Positions 1 to 6,639 of a DNA stretch of 10,619 nt are shown one piece after another. The translations under genes and the position numbers were made by a program. Source of the DNA: an uncultured Phycisphaerales bacterium. Lineage in GTDB: Bacteria; Planctomycetota; Phycisphaerae; UBA1845; CAIVHJ01. A model generated the notes under the pieces. It saw only the letters and a list, made by a program, of their open reading frames with translations, was not told where the DNA came from and made no database searches. The stretch lies in contig CAIVHJ010000257.1 of the NCBI GenBank assembly GCA_903905665.1, forward strand, positions 1-10,619, read 5' to 3'. Each line of letters opens with the position of its first letter. Position 1 is the first letter of the stretch.

Positions 1-2412
1 GATCGCCTCGTCCACGGCGGGAGGTTGCTCTCGCAACAACAGTTCCCCGCAATCCATGCAGCGATCAAAAACTTTGTGTTTGATTTCCGAGTCGAGCATT
101 CCGGCAAAACCACCGGCCCGTCGAACCGCTTCGTCGAGTGACTCTCGTCCCCGACGGTAATCCGCCGCTTTCTGTTCACCTGCCGATTGACTCGCCGCCG
201 TGTGAAACGAAACCTCCGCCAACCGCAAAGCCGGTTCAATGTCCGTCGCGTGGTCCTTCATTTGGGCTTCGAGTCTTGAAAATACCTTTTCGCGGACACC
301 ATAAGCTGTAATCCGATCGTTGCCCGCCACAAGAACCTGTTCGGGAGTAAGAACAAGATTTCCACCCCCCATTGCCGGATCAAGAGGCCACACACGCGGC
401 TCTCCTCCTTCCAGCGGATAGACTCTCAGTTCCGCTTTGAATGGGATGAACAGATGCGATCGGCTCATCGTGGCGCGACCATACAGCGATGCATCCGATG
501 GCAGGGGTTGCGACCACACCACGGACCGTTGGCGAAGATCGAAACAGAACACGTCCCGACCGACACCATAGAGCTTGCCGTCCGACACTCCCACAAGTGT
601 CTGGGGTTCAAGCGTCTCCGTTATAGGCACAGCGGCTTTGATCTGACCCGTCCGGCGCTCTATGAGGAAAAGTCGGCTCGTGTCCATCGGCAGAGCGACC
701 AGCCAGTCCTCGCGATGATGATCCACCACCCCTTCAAATCGCAGCATCGGATTGTAGTCCCACGGAAGCGCCTGACTCGTGGGATTGGAAACCCACGTAG
801 GCTTCTGCGAATCAAAAGTCATTTCGTATACAGCGAGCCAGTCAATCAATCCGCTTTCAGCATCAACGGCGGCGATTGCTCCCAGGTTGGTTTGCACATA
901 AACCGTTCGATCGATAAGAATTGGAATCGACAGAGTCGGCCGGCGATATCCGAATCCTCCGACTGAGGCGCTGGCCAGATGCGTTTTCCATTGCAGCGCA
1001 CCCGACCGATCGAACTTCCACAGGTAACAGTCCTCAAATCCAAACGGCTTTCGACGCCGAACCGATACATATACGTTCCCGCCCTGTACCACTGCCGGAC
1101 CTTCAAATAACACTTCCCTGGGATCCTCGTCGAAATCGGCGGGACTCACACGCCAAATTGGATGCCCATCGGTTGCATCGAGGCAGATGAGAACCGACTG
1201 GGAACGACCGGGTTGATAACCGTAGTACGAGGTCGCTTGATATCCCAGCACGGCATAAACCCGGCCGGCTTCGACGCTCACGCTGTGCAGCAACGGAACC
1301 GACCGATCCACCCAGCCAAAATCGGCCCCGCTCGACTCCAAAATGTCATGCGTCCACAAAACCGCCCCCGTCTCCCGATCCAACGCCCAGACTTTCATAT
1401 CGTCGTTGAAAAAAATCTGCTGCTTCCAAACCGCCGGTAAAAACGACAAAAATTTTCCGCTTGAATAAGCCGTTCGGAAACTGCTGCTTTGAAAGTATCC
1501 GTCCGAACGCGACAGCGTGCTCGGTGCAAAATCCTTGTACGTCCACAACGGCGCCGTCGGAAGCTCCGAAACCGTGGGAATCACCCCCCGATCCGGCCCG
1601 CCACCCATCATCGGCCAGTCCTCCACCGACTCGGTTTCCGACTGGGCCTGCTTCGACCATGATGCAGACCGGATTTCCGTCCAGATCGTTTGAAGCGGCT
1701 GAGACTGACCTTTCCAGTTCAGCGAGAGCGATTCAAAATCCTTCGGCTTTTCGTTCCACATCGCCTCCGCTTCCTCTTTGTGCCCCATCATCGTCAGACA
1801 CAAGATCATCTGACCGCCAAGTTCGTTCGCATGCGACGAACCCAGCGGATGCTCGCTCAACAATCGCCGGTAAAGTGCATACGCCGACTCAAACTGACCC
1901 GATTCGATGTCCATCTGGGCCAAAATTCCAGCCGCCTCAAAACCGCTGGGCGTACAAAAATACCGGTCCGCAATTTGCGACAAATGACCGAAATACAAAT
2001 CTTGCTGCACAGACGTAAGCATCTGTCGTGCAATCGGTTCGTATCTCTGGATGTACGCTTGCAGTCCTTCCTGGGGCCAAGTGGCAATTTGATGATTCAA
2101 AAAGTCACGAATATTGATGTAAACACCGTCGGAATTGCGAATCACGTGATGATCGTATTGGTTCAGAACCTGCTCAAGCCGATTCAGCGCCGTCGCCCAA
2201 TCCCCTTGGGCAACACGGTCCTGAATCACGCGGATTAACTCTTCCGCCTCAAAACTGTCATCAACATAAACCCCGGTCGGTGACGCGGGTGTTTTTTCCT
2301 CCGCCTGTGCTGTCGGCACCTGTTCTTGCGCTTTCGCAGAGGCTATTGAAGCACCCAGCGCAAACACGCTGGCGAGCAGAACTTGAATCATGGATTGAAA
2401 AATGACCTTCAT
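1..2412 (-). CDS. Exported TPR / PQQ-like beta-propeller protein (BamB-like), C-terminus cut by window edge
   Basis: The frame is open without a stop from the ATG at 2412 to base 1, giving at least 804 residues. Residues 1-28 form a signal peptide: Lys2, a hydrophobic stretch around 8-24 and an AKA cleavage site before QE. Residues about 45-205 are helical and TPR-like (for example GQFESAYALYRRLLSEHP). A propeller starts near residue 262 with WPMMGGGPDRG, the usual entry of planctomycete PQQ domains, and carries blade motifs such as LDRETGAVLW, LDATDGHPIW and VDAESGLIDW until about 700. A second helical segment with a CMDC motif follows up to the edge. The family is annotated as outer-membrane assembly factor BamB-like or PQQ-binding-like; enzymatic activity is not implied, and scaffolding or binding in the periplasm is an inference. 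It starts 12 nt after the mtnP stop, with GGAG unusually close to the ATG, so it is probably co-transcribed and perhaps translationally coupled. The missing C-terminus leaves the full architecture unknown. Confidence 0.9.
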   Translation of the reverse strand, partial: MKVIFQSMIQVLLASVFALGASIASAKAQEQVPTAQAEEKTPASPTGVYVDDSFEAEELIRVIQDRVAQGDWATALNRLEQVLNQYDHHVIRNSDGVYINIRDFLNHQIATWPQEGLQAYIQRYEPIARQMLTSVQQDLYFGHLSQIADRYFCTPSGFEAAGILAQMDIESGQFESAYALYRRLLSEHPLGSSHANELGGQMILCLTMMGHKEEAEAMWNEKPKDFESLSLNWKGQSQPLQTIWTEIRSASWSKQAQSETESVEDWPMMGGGPDRGVIPTVSELPTAPLWTYKDFAPSTLSRSDGYFQSSSFRTAYSSGKFLSFLPAVWKQQIFFNDDMKVWALDRETGAVLWTHDILESSGADFGWVDRSVPLLHSVSVEAGRVYAVLGYQATSYYGYQPGRSQSVLICLDATDGHPIWRVSPADFDEDPREVLFEGPAVVQGGNVYVSVRRRKPFGFEDCYLWKFDRSGALQWKTHLASASVGGFGYRRPTLSIPILIDRTVYVQTNLGAIAAVDAESGLIDWLAVYEMTFDSQKPTWVSNPTSQALPWDYNPMLRFEGVVDHHREDWLVALPMDTSRLFLIERRTGQIKAAVPITETLEPQTLVGVSDGKLYGVGRDVFCFDLRQRSVVWSQPLPSDASLYGRATMSRSHLFIPFKAELRVYPLEGGEPRVWPLDPAMGGGNLVLTPEQVLVAGNDRITAYGVREKVFSRLEAQMKDHATDIEPALRLAEVSFHTAASQSAGEQKAADYRRGRESLDEAVRRAGGFAGMLDSEIKHKVFDRCMDCGELLLREQPPAVDEAI

Positions 2413-2424
2413 CGGCTCCACACT

Positions 2425-3327
2425 TCATACTTTCGGATCAAACGGAATGTACTTCTCCAGCAAGGGCTTAAGTTCTCGAAAACGATGCGGGTCCAGTTTC
2501 GATTTGTCCGACCAGATGCCGAGTTCCAAAGCATGGCGACAAGTGCAATCGTCGTGAATTCGGTCCGCCAGCGCAGATACTGAAGCCTGAATCAGCCGAA
2601 CGGCGTATTGCGTAGATTGCTCCAGATTTCCAATGATTTCGGTGAGCAAAGCAACACCGGTTTTTCCGGGCTCGTGGAGTTTCCAGCAATCGAAATCGGT
2701 CGGCAGGGCCACAAGTGCGTAGCAGATTTCGGCTTCTCGCGCCAGTTTGGCTTCGGGCATGCAGGTCATCCCGATCAGATCGCCGCCCCATGCCCGATGC
2801 ATCTGCGACTCCGCCACCGTCGAAAACTGTGGCCCTTCCATGCAGACATAAACCCCGCCGTCATGAACTTTCGTCGGCACCGCCGAAGCGCACTCGAGCA
2901 ACGTCCGCCGCAACATCGGACAAAACGGTTGCGCGAACTCCACATGGACCACAATTCCGGCGTCGAAAAACGTACTCGGTCGGCGAAAAGTTTTGTCGAT
3001 GATCTGATCGGGAACGACCAGTTCGCGCGGGCGGATGTGCTCGCGCAGACTTCCCGTCGCGCCACTGGCAAGGATATGGGTCACTCCGAGCGTCTTGAGC
3101 GCAAAAATGTTTGCCCGGTAGGGAACCTGCGACGGATTGAAAACATGCCCGTCTCCGTGGCGCGACAAAAATGCGACGGCCTGCCCGTTCCAATTCGCCA
3201 TGAGGATCGGACTGCTCGGCGGTCCGAAAGGCGTCTCGACCGTCACCGATTCGACACCGGATTGCGCCGCAAGCGCCTGCCCCAATCCCGTCCCACCGAT
3301 GACTCCGACAATGGGTTTTGTATTCAT
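2425..3327 (-). CDS. mtnP: S-methyl-5'-thioadenosine phosphorylase
   Basis: Cytoplasmic enzyme of methionine salvage that splits 5'-methylthioadenosine with phosphate into adenine and 5-methylthioribose-1-phosphate. The 300-residue product has the usual family length and the PNP/MTAP family-2 landmarks: GGTGL at 11-15 and RHG at 56-58 (phosphate site), SGATGSLRE at 88-96, MEGPQFST at 163-170, MTCMPE at 187-192, and TDFDCW at 210-215. The paired aspartates D211 and D213 match the adenine-recognising pair of MTA phosphorylases, where guanine/hypoxanthine-type PNPs have Asn, so MTA is the likely substrate. The residues after about 258 (CTCRHALELGIW and onwards) form a C-terminal extension past the human-type core. 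The start has a weak GGAA-type ribosome site 8-10 nt upstream. It sits 59 nt after the cysteine desulfurase and 12 nt before the PQQ gene, consistent with an operon. Specificity between MTA and other 6-aminopurine nucleosides is inferred from residues only. Confidence 0.93.
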   Translation of the reverse strand: MNTKPIVGVIGGTGLGQALAAQSGVESVTVETPFGPPSSPILMANWNGQAVAFLSRHGDGHVFNPSQVPYRANIFALKTLGVTHILASGATGSLREHIRPRELVVPDQIIDKTFRRPSTFFDAGIVVHVEFAQPFCPMLRRTLLECASAVPTKVHDGGVYVCMEGPQFSTVAESQMHRAWGGDLIGMTCMPEAKLAREAEICYALVALPTDFDCWKLHEPGKTGVALLTEIIGNLEQSTQYAVRLIQASVSALADRIHDDCTCRHALELGIWSDKSKLDPHRFRELKPLLEKYIPFDPKV

Positions 3328-3386
3328 GTGTTTTTTCCGTCAATTGCGGTCGGTACTCAGACCAGACGCTGCAATCCTTCCCCCAA

Positions 3387-4547
3387 TTAATTCCCGCAGA
3401 CGGGGACCGATTGATCCTTCCGCTCACGAACGATCTTCGGCAGTTCATTCAGCAGATGATCGATTTCCTGCCGGGTGGAATAACGCGAAAGACTGATTCG
3501 GATTTCACTGGCGGCCTGATTTCGACCGAATCCCATCGCCGCCAGAACCTTCGACGGTTCGACCGCTCCGCTGTGACAAGCGGACCCGCCCGACACGCAA
3601 ATCGCCTTTTCGCTCAACCCGATCAAAATGTCCTGCGACGATGTCCCGTCAAACACCAGACACGATGTGTTGGGAACGCGCTCGCTCGTTCGACCCACGA
3701 TTTCCAGACGGGGGATCAGTTTCAACAACCGTTGTTCCATCTCGTCGCGCATTTGGCGGATGTGATCGAGTTCCGCGTTTCCACCGCGAGTGACCAGTTC
3801 CGCCGCAACTCCCATGCCGACGATTCCCGGCACGTTGAGCGTCCCGGCCCTCAATCCCCGTTCGTGAGACCCGCCGCGAATCAGCGGCTGAATCTCCAGC
3901 CCTTTGCGAATATACAACGCGCCCGTTCCCTTGGGACCGTGAAACTTGTGGGACGAAAGACTCAGAAAGTCGATGCCCATGTCGTGAACGTGAATCCGGG
4001 TTTTGCCCACTCCCTGAACGGCATCGGTGTGGAACAACACTCCTTTTTCGCGGCAGACGGCGGCGATTTCCTGAATCGGGAAAATCACGCCGGTTTCGTT
4101 GTTGGCGAGCATGATCGACACCATCGCCGTGTCGTCGCGCAATGACGATCTCAAAGAATCCAGGTCCAGAATCCCCCGGCGATCGACCGGCACATACGAG
4201 ATTTCGTAACCTTCCTCCGCCAATCGTTTGGCGACTCGCAACACGGCTTCGTGTTCCACCGGTGACGTGACGAAATGCCGCTTGTTCGGCACAGTCGCCA
4301 GGTGACCCCGAATCGCCAGATTGTTGCTTTCGGTCCCGCCGGCGGTGAACACGATTTCCGACGGGTCCGCCCCGATGCACGTCGCCGTTTTTTGTCGGGC
4401 TTCTTCGACCAGCGCCGACGCTCGCTGCCCCGCCGCATGAGTGCTTGACGGATTGCCGAAAACCTGATTCAGCGCCGGTCGCATCGCTTCGATTGCTTCC
4501 GGCGCCACGGGGGTCGTGGCGTTGTTGTCCAGATACGTCCAATCCAT
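3387..4547 (-). CDS. Cysteine desulfurase, group I NifS/IscS type
   Basis: PLP enzyme that removes sulfur from L-cysteine as an enzyme-bound persulfide for Fe-S cluster, thiocofactor or tRNA thiolation pathways; cytoplasmic. The 386-residue product begins MDWTYLDNNATTP, the classic family start. Visible key residues are GGTES at 70-74, H99 (VEHEA, stacks on PLP), D175 and Q178 (HTDAVQ), the Schiff-base lysine K201 in SLSSHK, and catalytic C324 in GGSACHSGAVEP, which has the form seen in group I (NifS/IscS) enzymes. An in-frame ATG at 4610 would add 21 residues with no family counterpart, so 4547 is preferred; the nearest AAAGGA (4561-4566) is 13 nt away, a bit far. No iscU, nifU or iscR-like gene lies in the window, so I do not assign nifS or iscS. 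It is the first gene of the leftward unit with mtnP. Family assignment is firm; the pathway it feeds is unknown. Confidence 0.95.
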   Translation of the reverse strand: MDWTYLDNNATTPVAPEAIEAMRPALNQVFGNPSSTHAAGQRASALVEEARQKTATCIGADPSEIVFTAGGTESNNLAIRGHLATVPNKRHFVTSPVEHEAVLRVAKRLAEEGYEISYVPVDRRGILDLDSLRSSLRDDTAMVSIMLANNETGVIFPIQEIAAVCREKGVLFHTDAVQGVGKTRIHVHDMGIDFLSLSSHKFHGPKGTGALYIRKGLEIQPLIRGGSHERGLRAGTLNVPGIVGMGVAAELVTRGGNAELDHIRQMRDEMEQRLLKLIPRLEIVGRTSERVPNTSCLVFDGTSSQDILIGLSEKAICVSGGSACHSGAVEPSKVLAAMGFGRNQAASEIRISLSRYSTRQEIDHLLNELPKIVRERKDQSVPVCGN

Positions 4548-4609
4548 GGAGGTACATTCATCCTTTCGTGTGATGGCCGGTGCTTCCAACAGCCGTTTCC
4601 GATGAGGCA

Positions 4610-4638
4610 ATTATAAATGGCGAATGGAGAATTGAGAA
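4610..4638 (-). promoter_or_regulatory. Candidate sigma-70-type promoter for the cysteine desulfurase operon
   Basis: On the minus strand a perfect -10 TATAAT (4610-4615) is preceded, 17 nt upstream, by TTCTCA (4633-4638), which matches four of six bases of the -35 consensus. Predicted transcription would start near 4603 and leave a leader of about 55 nt before the ATG at 4547. This is a by-eye consensus match only; planctomycete promoters are poorly characterised. Confidence 0.45.
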
Positions 4639-4664
4639 TGCTCTGTAGAAATCCTTTTCCCGAC

Positions 4665-4735
4665 TGCAGGGGCACGGCACTGCCGTGCCCGTTTTCTCTT
4701 CATGCCGGGCGGGCACAGCATGCTGTGCCCCTGCA
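4665..4735. repeat. Nested GC-rich inverted repeats (two palindromes inside an outer inverted repeat)
   Basis: Positions 4670-4690 form a perfect 10-bp stem around a single base (arms GGGCACGGCA / TGCCGTGCCC). Positions 4711-4730 are a perfect 20-bp palindrome (GGGCACAGCA / TGCTGTGCCC). The outer 11-bp arms TGCAGGGGCAC (4665-4675) and GTGCCCCTGCA (4725-4735) are exact reverse complements, so the region can fold either as two hairpins or as one long one. It lies about 50 nt upstream of the desulfurase promoter. It resembles bacterial REP/BIME-type intergenic elements; the role is unknown. Confidence 0.85.
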
Positions 4736-4768
4736 CAAACGTCCTTATTTATGAGTTCGACAAGGAGC

Positions 4769-4838
4769 CATGCCCACCATCTATTGAAATGGCTGTTGTT
4801 GGACTATTATGATGTGCAGCGGCACCCTACAAAATTGC
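4769..4838. repeat. Diverged ~70-bp direct repeat, copy A
   Basis: Same-orientation match to 5338-5409. Shared blocks include ATTGAAAT, GCTGTTGTTGGA and a GCACCC-ACAAAA end. By eye about 80 percent of bases agree, with three or so short gaps. It sits just right of the nested palindromes. No terminal inverted repeats or transposase reading frame are visible. Confidence 0.75.
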
Positions 4839-4850
4839 GACGCCTGGTTA

Positions 4851-5000
4851 TTCAACCCTTTCAGGGTTGGATAATAATCATTCGTGCTTCTTGTCCACTA
4901 AGTCATATTCATCCCCTGACGGGGATGAGTCCACGGGTTTTACTTGTGGGTAATCATGTTCATCCTCTGACGGGGATGAAATACGCCGGTTTATATTTGC
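4851..5000. repeat. Tandem family of small hairpin repeats, three units of about 50 bp
   Basis: Three hairpins follow each other in the same orientation. Unit 1 has CAACCCT / AGGGTTG with a TTC loop (4853-4869). Unit 2 has TCATCCCC / GGGGATGA with a TGAC loop (4909-4928). Unit 3 has TTCATCCTC / GGGGATGAA with the same TGAC loop and one T-G wobble (4959-4980). Units 2 and 3 start 51 bp apart, and the sequence after each hairpin is also related (ACGGGTTTTACTTG versus GCCGGTTTATATTTG), so this looks like tandem duplication of a longer unit. No open reading frame here looks like a gene. Confidence 0.75.
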
Positions 5001-5096
5001 CGGCAAACCAAACATAACGGGATCCCCAGAATTCGGACGTATGAGGATGTTGCCGCAGTCTGGTCCCAGCATGATCGCCTACCGCCGATCCCCGAA

Positions 5097-5212
5097 GGGA
5101 ATCGACATGATTAACCGTGGGTGTCGACCTGCAATCACAATGATTGATTTTGAATTCGTCCCCGGGGGGGACCGACATGATTAGCCGCAGGCGCGAGCCT
5201 GCGGAAATCGGA
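5097..5212. repeat. Pair of degenerate CGACATGATTA-headed repeats, second one with a strong hairpin
   Basis: The 11-mer CGACATGATTA occurs at 5103-5113 and again at 5173-5183, 70 bp apart, each preceded by a G-run and followed by a related tail (CCGTGGGTGTCGACCTGC versus CCGCAGGCGCGAGCCTGC). The second copy folds into a perfect 8-bp stem CCGCAGGC / GCCTGCGG (5185-5192 and 5197-5204) closed by a GCGA loop of the GNRA type. The first copy has lost most of the pairing. Confidence 0.7.
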
Positions 5213-5228
5213 TCAGGACAAATCGCCG

Positions 5229-5245
5229 CAACCCCAACGGGGTTG
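5229..5245. repeat. Small hairpin, inverted member of the CAACCC hairpin family
   Basis: CAACCCC / GGGGTTG form a 7-bp stem with an AAC loop. Read on the minus strand it begins ATTCAACCCC, like the ATTCAACCC of the hairpin at 4853-4869, so it is probably the same element in the opposite orientation. It lies downstream of the prepilin-like gene, separated by 168 bp, and lacks a following T-run in either direction, so it is not a clear terminator. Confidence 0.6.
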
Positions 5246-5337
5246 AATCTTCTTGCCGAATTTCTTGACCTTGGTGGCGTCGAAGGCAGATAGGTGAGAC
5301 GGCTCATCGTTCTGGATGCCATGTTTGGTAGCGTGGG

Positions 5338-5409
5338 CATGTCCACCAATCATTGAAATCGCTGTTGTTGGATTATCCTGGTGTGCCAGCGCACCCGACA
5401 AAACATTGC
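5338..5409. repeat. Diverged ~70-bp direct repeat, copy B
   Basis: Second copy of the element at 4769-4838, in the same orientation. It ends 3 bp before the stop codon of the prepilin-like gene (5413-5415). Together the two copies bracket about 500 bp of hairpin repeats. Confidence 0.75.
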
Positions 5410-5412
5410 CCG

Positions 5413-6285
5413 TCAGTGGCCCGGTCCGGGGGATTCCTGAACGTCGTCGATGCCGTCGTAATTCCAGTCGCGGGCGAGTTCTTCCCGAAGTTTGTCGTCC
5501 GATTCACTATGCCAGTCGGCGTACAGGAAATTGGTGTAGCCGTAGTGCCGATCCGAAAACCGGTTTCCGTCCCAACCGCTGGGTCCGCTTTCGTTGGCTT
5601 CGGCGGCGTCGATGAAACTGCAATCGTTGTCGTCGTGCTGGTCCCCGTTGGTGTCTTCATTCGTCAGACTTCCATTGCCGCGGTACGAACGCTCGTTGGA
5701 ATCTCCTATCAGAATGAGTTTGGGTCGCAGGGACGAATAGGAGCTTGGTGCCCGCGGATCAGGATAATTGGCGGTCTTCTTCTGGGGATCGTACAGCAAC
5801 CACGGTTGGCGTTCGGCGACGTTGTAGGTTCCGAAGGACCACGACGGCAGATACACCCGGTAGTGGCCACTGTGCTCGTCCTGATATCGGGAGGATTTGC
5901 ACAAAAAATACGTTTCCCACTTTCGGCCGTTGATGTTCCGCTGAACGGGGAAATCGATGGGTTCCCAGATGGATTCTTTGTAGATGTGGCTCCAGAGCAA
6001 TTCCTGCCAACCGTATTGGTATTGCGCATGTTGTGTCGGATGTTGAGGGTCGGTGTAGTCGGCGTTCCACAAAGCCGGAGGGAAAAGATCGCGGTAGGTA
6101 TTGGCGTAACTTTGCAACCCGACTGCGATGTCGTGAAGGCGGGCCCGACAGTGTACGGATTTGGCTTGCTCTCTCGCCCGAGCCAGCGAAGGCATCAGAA
6201 TCGAGATCAGCAATCCGATGATTCCAACCACCGTCAGAAGTTCAATCAACGTGAACCCACGAGCAAGTTTTTCACCACCGCGCAT
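5413..6285 (-). CDS. Prepilin-like protein with type IV N-terminal methylation motif and degenerate H-X9-DG motif
   Basis: Product of 290 residues. The leader MRGGEKLARG is followed by FTLIELLTVVGIIGLLISIL, the prepilin peptidase site (cut after G10) with Glu15 at +5 and a hydrophobic helix at about 11-32. The family is exported by the type II secretion/type IV pilus route and often displayed as pseudopilin; many paralogues are typical of Planctomycetota. Near the end, H247 is followed nine residues later by D257 in FLYADWHSE: the H-X9-DG motif with Gly replaced by Trp. Acidic stretches at 211-221 (DTNGDQHDDND) and 273-282 (DWNYDGIDDV) look like calcium-binding loops, which is inference. Start 6285 is preferred over 6318 because GGAAAGG lies 7 nt upstream and it gives the usual short basic leader. 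The gene stands alone with no pilus assembly genes nearby. Substrate or partner is unknown. Confidence 0.9.
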   Translation of the reverse strand: MRGGEKLARGFTLIELLTVVGIIGLLISILMPSLARAREQAKSVHCRARLHDIAVGLQSYANTYRDLFPPALWNADYTDPQHPTQHAQYQYGWQELLWSHIYKESIWEPIDFPVQRNINGRKWETYFLCKSSRYQDEHSGHYRVYLPSWSFGTYNVAERQPWLLYDPQKKTANYPDPRAPSSYSSLRPKLILIGDSNERSYRGNGSLTNEDTNGDQHDDNDCSFIDAAEANESGPSGWDGNRFSDRHYGYTNFLYADWHSESDDKLREELARDWNYDGIDDVQESPGPGH

Positions 6286-6292
6286 GTATAGA

Positions 6293-6299
6293 CCTTTCC
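6293..6299 (-). promoter_or_regulatory. Ribosome binding site deciding the prepilin-like start
   Basis: GGAAAGG on the minus strand lies 7 nt before the ATG at 6285. It falls inside the reading frame if the upstream ATG at 6318 is used, and that longer form would put 11 extra residues before a standard prepilin leader. Confidence 0.55.
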
Positions 6300-6362
6300 G
6301 GCAGGTTCTCACACCCATTCCGGCATCTCAGAGGGGGAATAGAGTGCGACTCCCTATATCCA

Positions 6363-6390
6363 ATTCTACACTTGGGTTCTCCAAATTCAA
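6363..6390 (-). promoter_or_regulatory. Candidate promoter for the prepilin-like gene
   Basis: Minus-strand TTGAAT (6385-6390) and TAGAAT (6363-6368) are separated by 16 nt and match the sigma-70 -35 and -10 boxes at four and five of six positions. A start near 6356 would give a leader of about 70 nt. By-eye match only. Confidence 0.4.
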
Positions 6391-6639
6391 TTTTGCGGGT
6401 GCGAATTTCCGAGCGTACGCCGGGAACATGGGTCAACATCGCATGTAAAACCGGCACCCTGCTCAGCAAACGTCTTTGCGGGACAAGGATCGAGTATAGT
6501 CGAATGACCGACCACAACAGGCGTTTCATGCTTCTTTCTGCCTGCTCCTTTGTTCCCACCACCGGCTGCCGGCTTCTTATCTCACATTCCCACCCGGTAG
6601 CGGCGCTGTACAATAAACGGAAGTCAAAGGTGCGGTGCC

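Larger units (their letters stand above)
6286..6639. other. Divergent intergenic region between the prepilin-like gene and the glycosyltransferase
   Basis: About 350 bp separate two divergent start codons. Besides the prepilin-like ribosome site and candidate promoter, I see no repeat or convincing gene. A TATAGT at about 6494 on the plus strand could be a -10 box for the glycosyltransferase, but no good -35 box sits at the right distance. Short open frames here have no family features. Confidence 0.5.

Noticed and set aside
3649..4557. Second long minus-strand frame inside the desulfurase gene
   Set aside because: Low-complexity Arg/Gly/Ser-rich shadow; the overlapping frame has all the PLP-enzyme motifs.
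4548..4610. Longer cysteine desulfurase start at 4610
   Set aside because: The 21 extra residues have no family counterpart and the ATG would overlap the candidate -10 box.
4851..4980. CRISPR-like look: hairpin repeats of about 22 bp separated by 30-37 bp
   Set aside because: Only three units, the first differs in both arms, the flanking DNA between units is also related (tandem duplication), and no cas gene is in the window.
4960..5349. Minus-strand 129-codon frame across the repeat block
   Set aside because: It crosses several hairpins and the CGACATGATTA pair and has no domain-like pattern; openness is explained by repeat composition.
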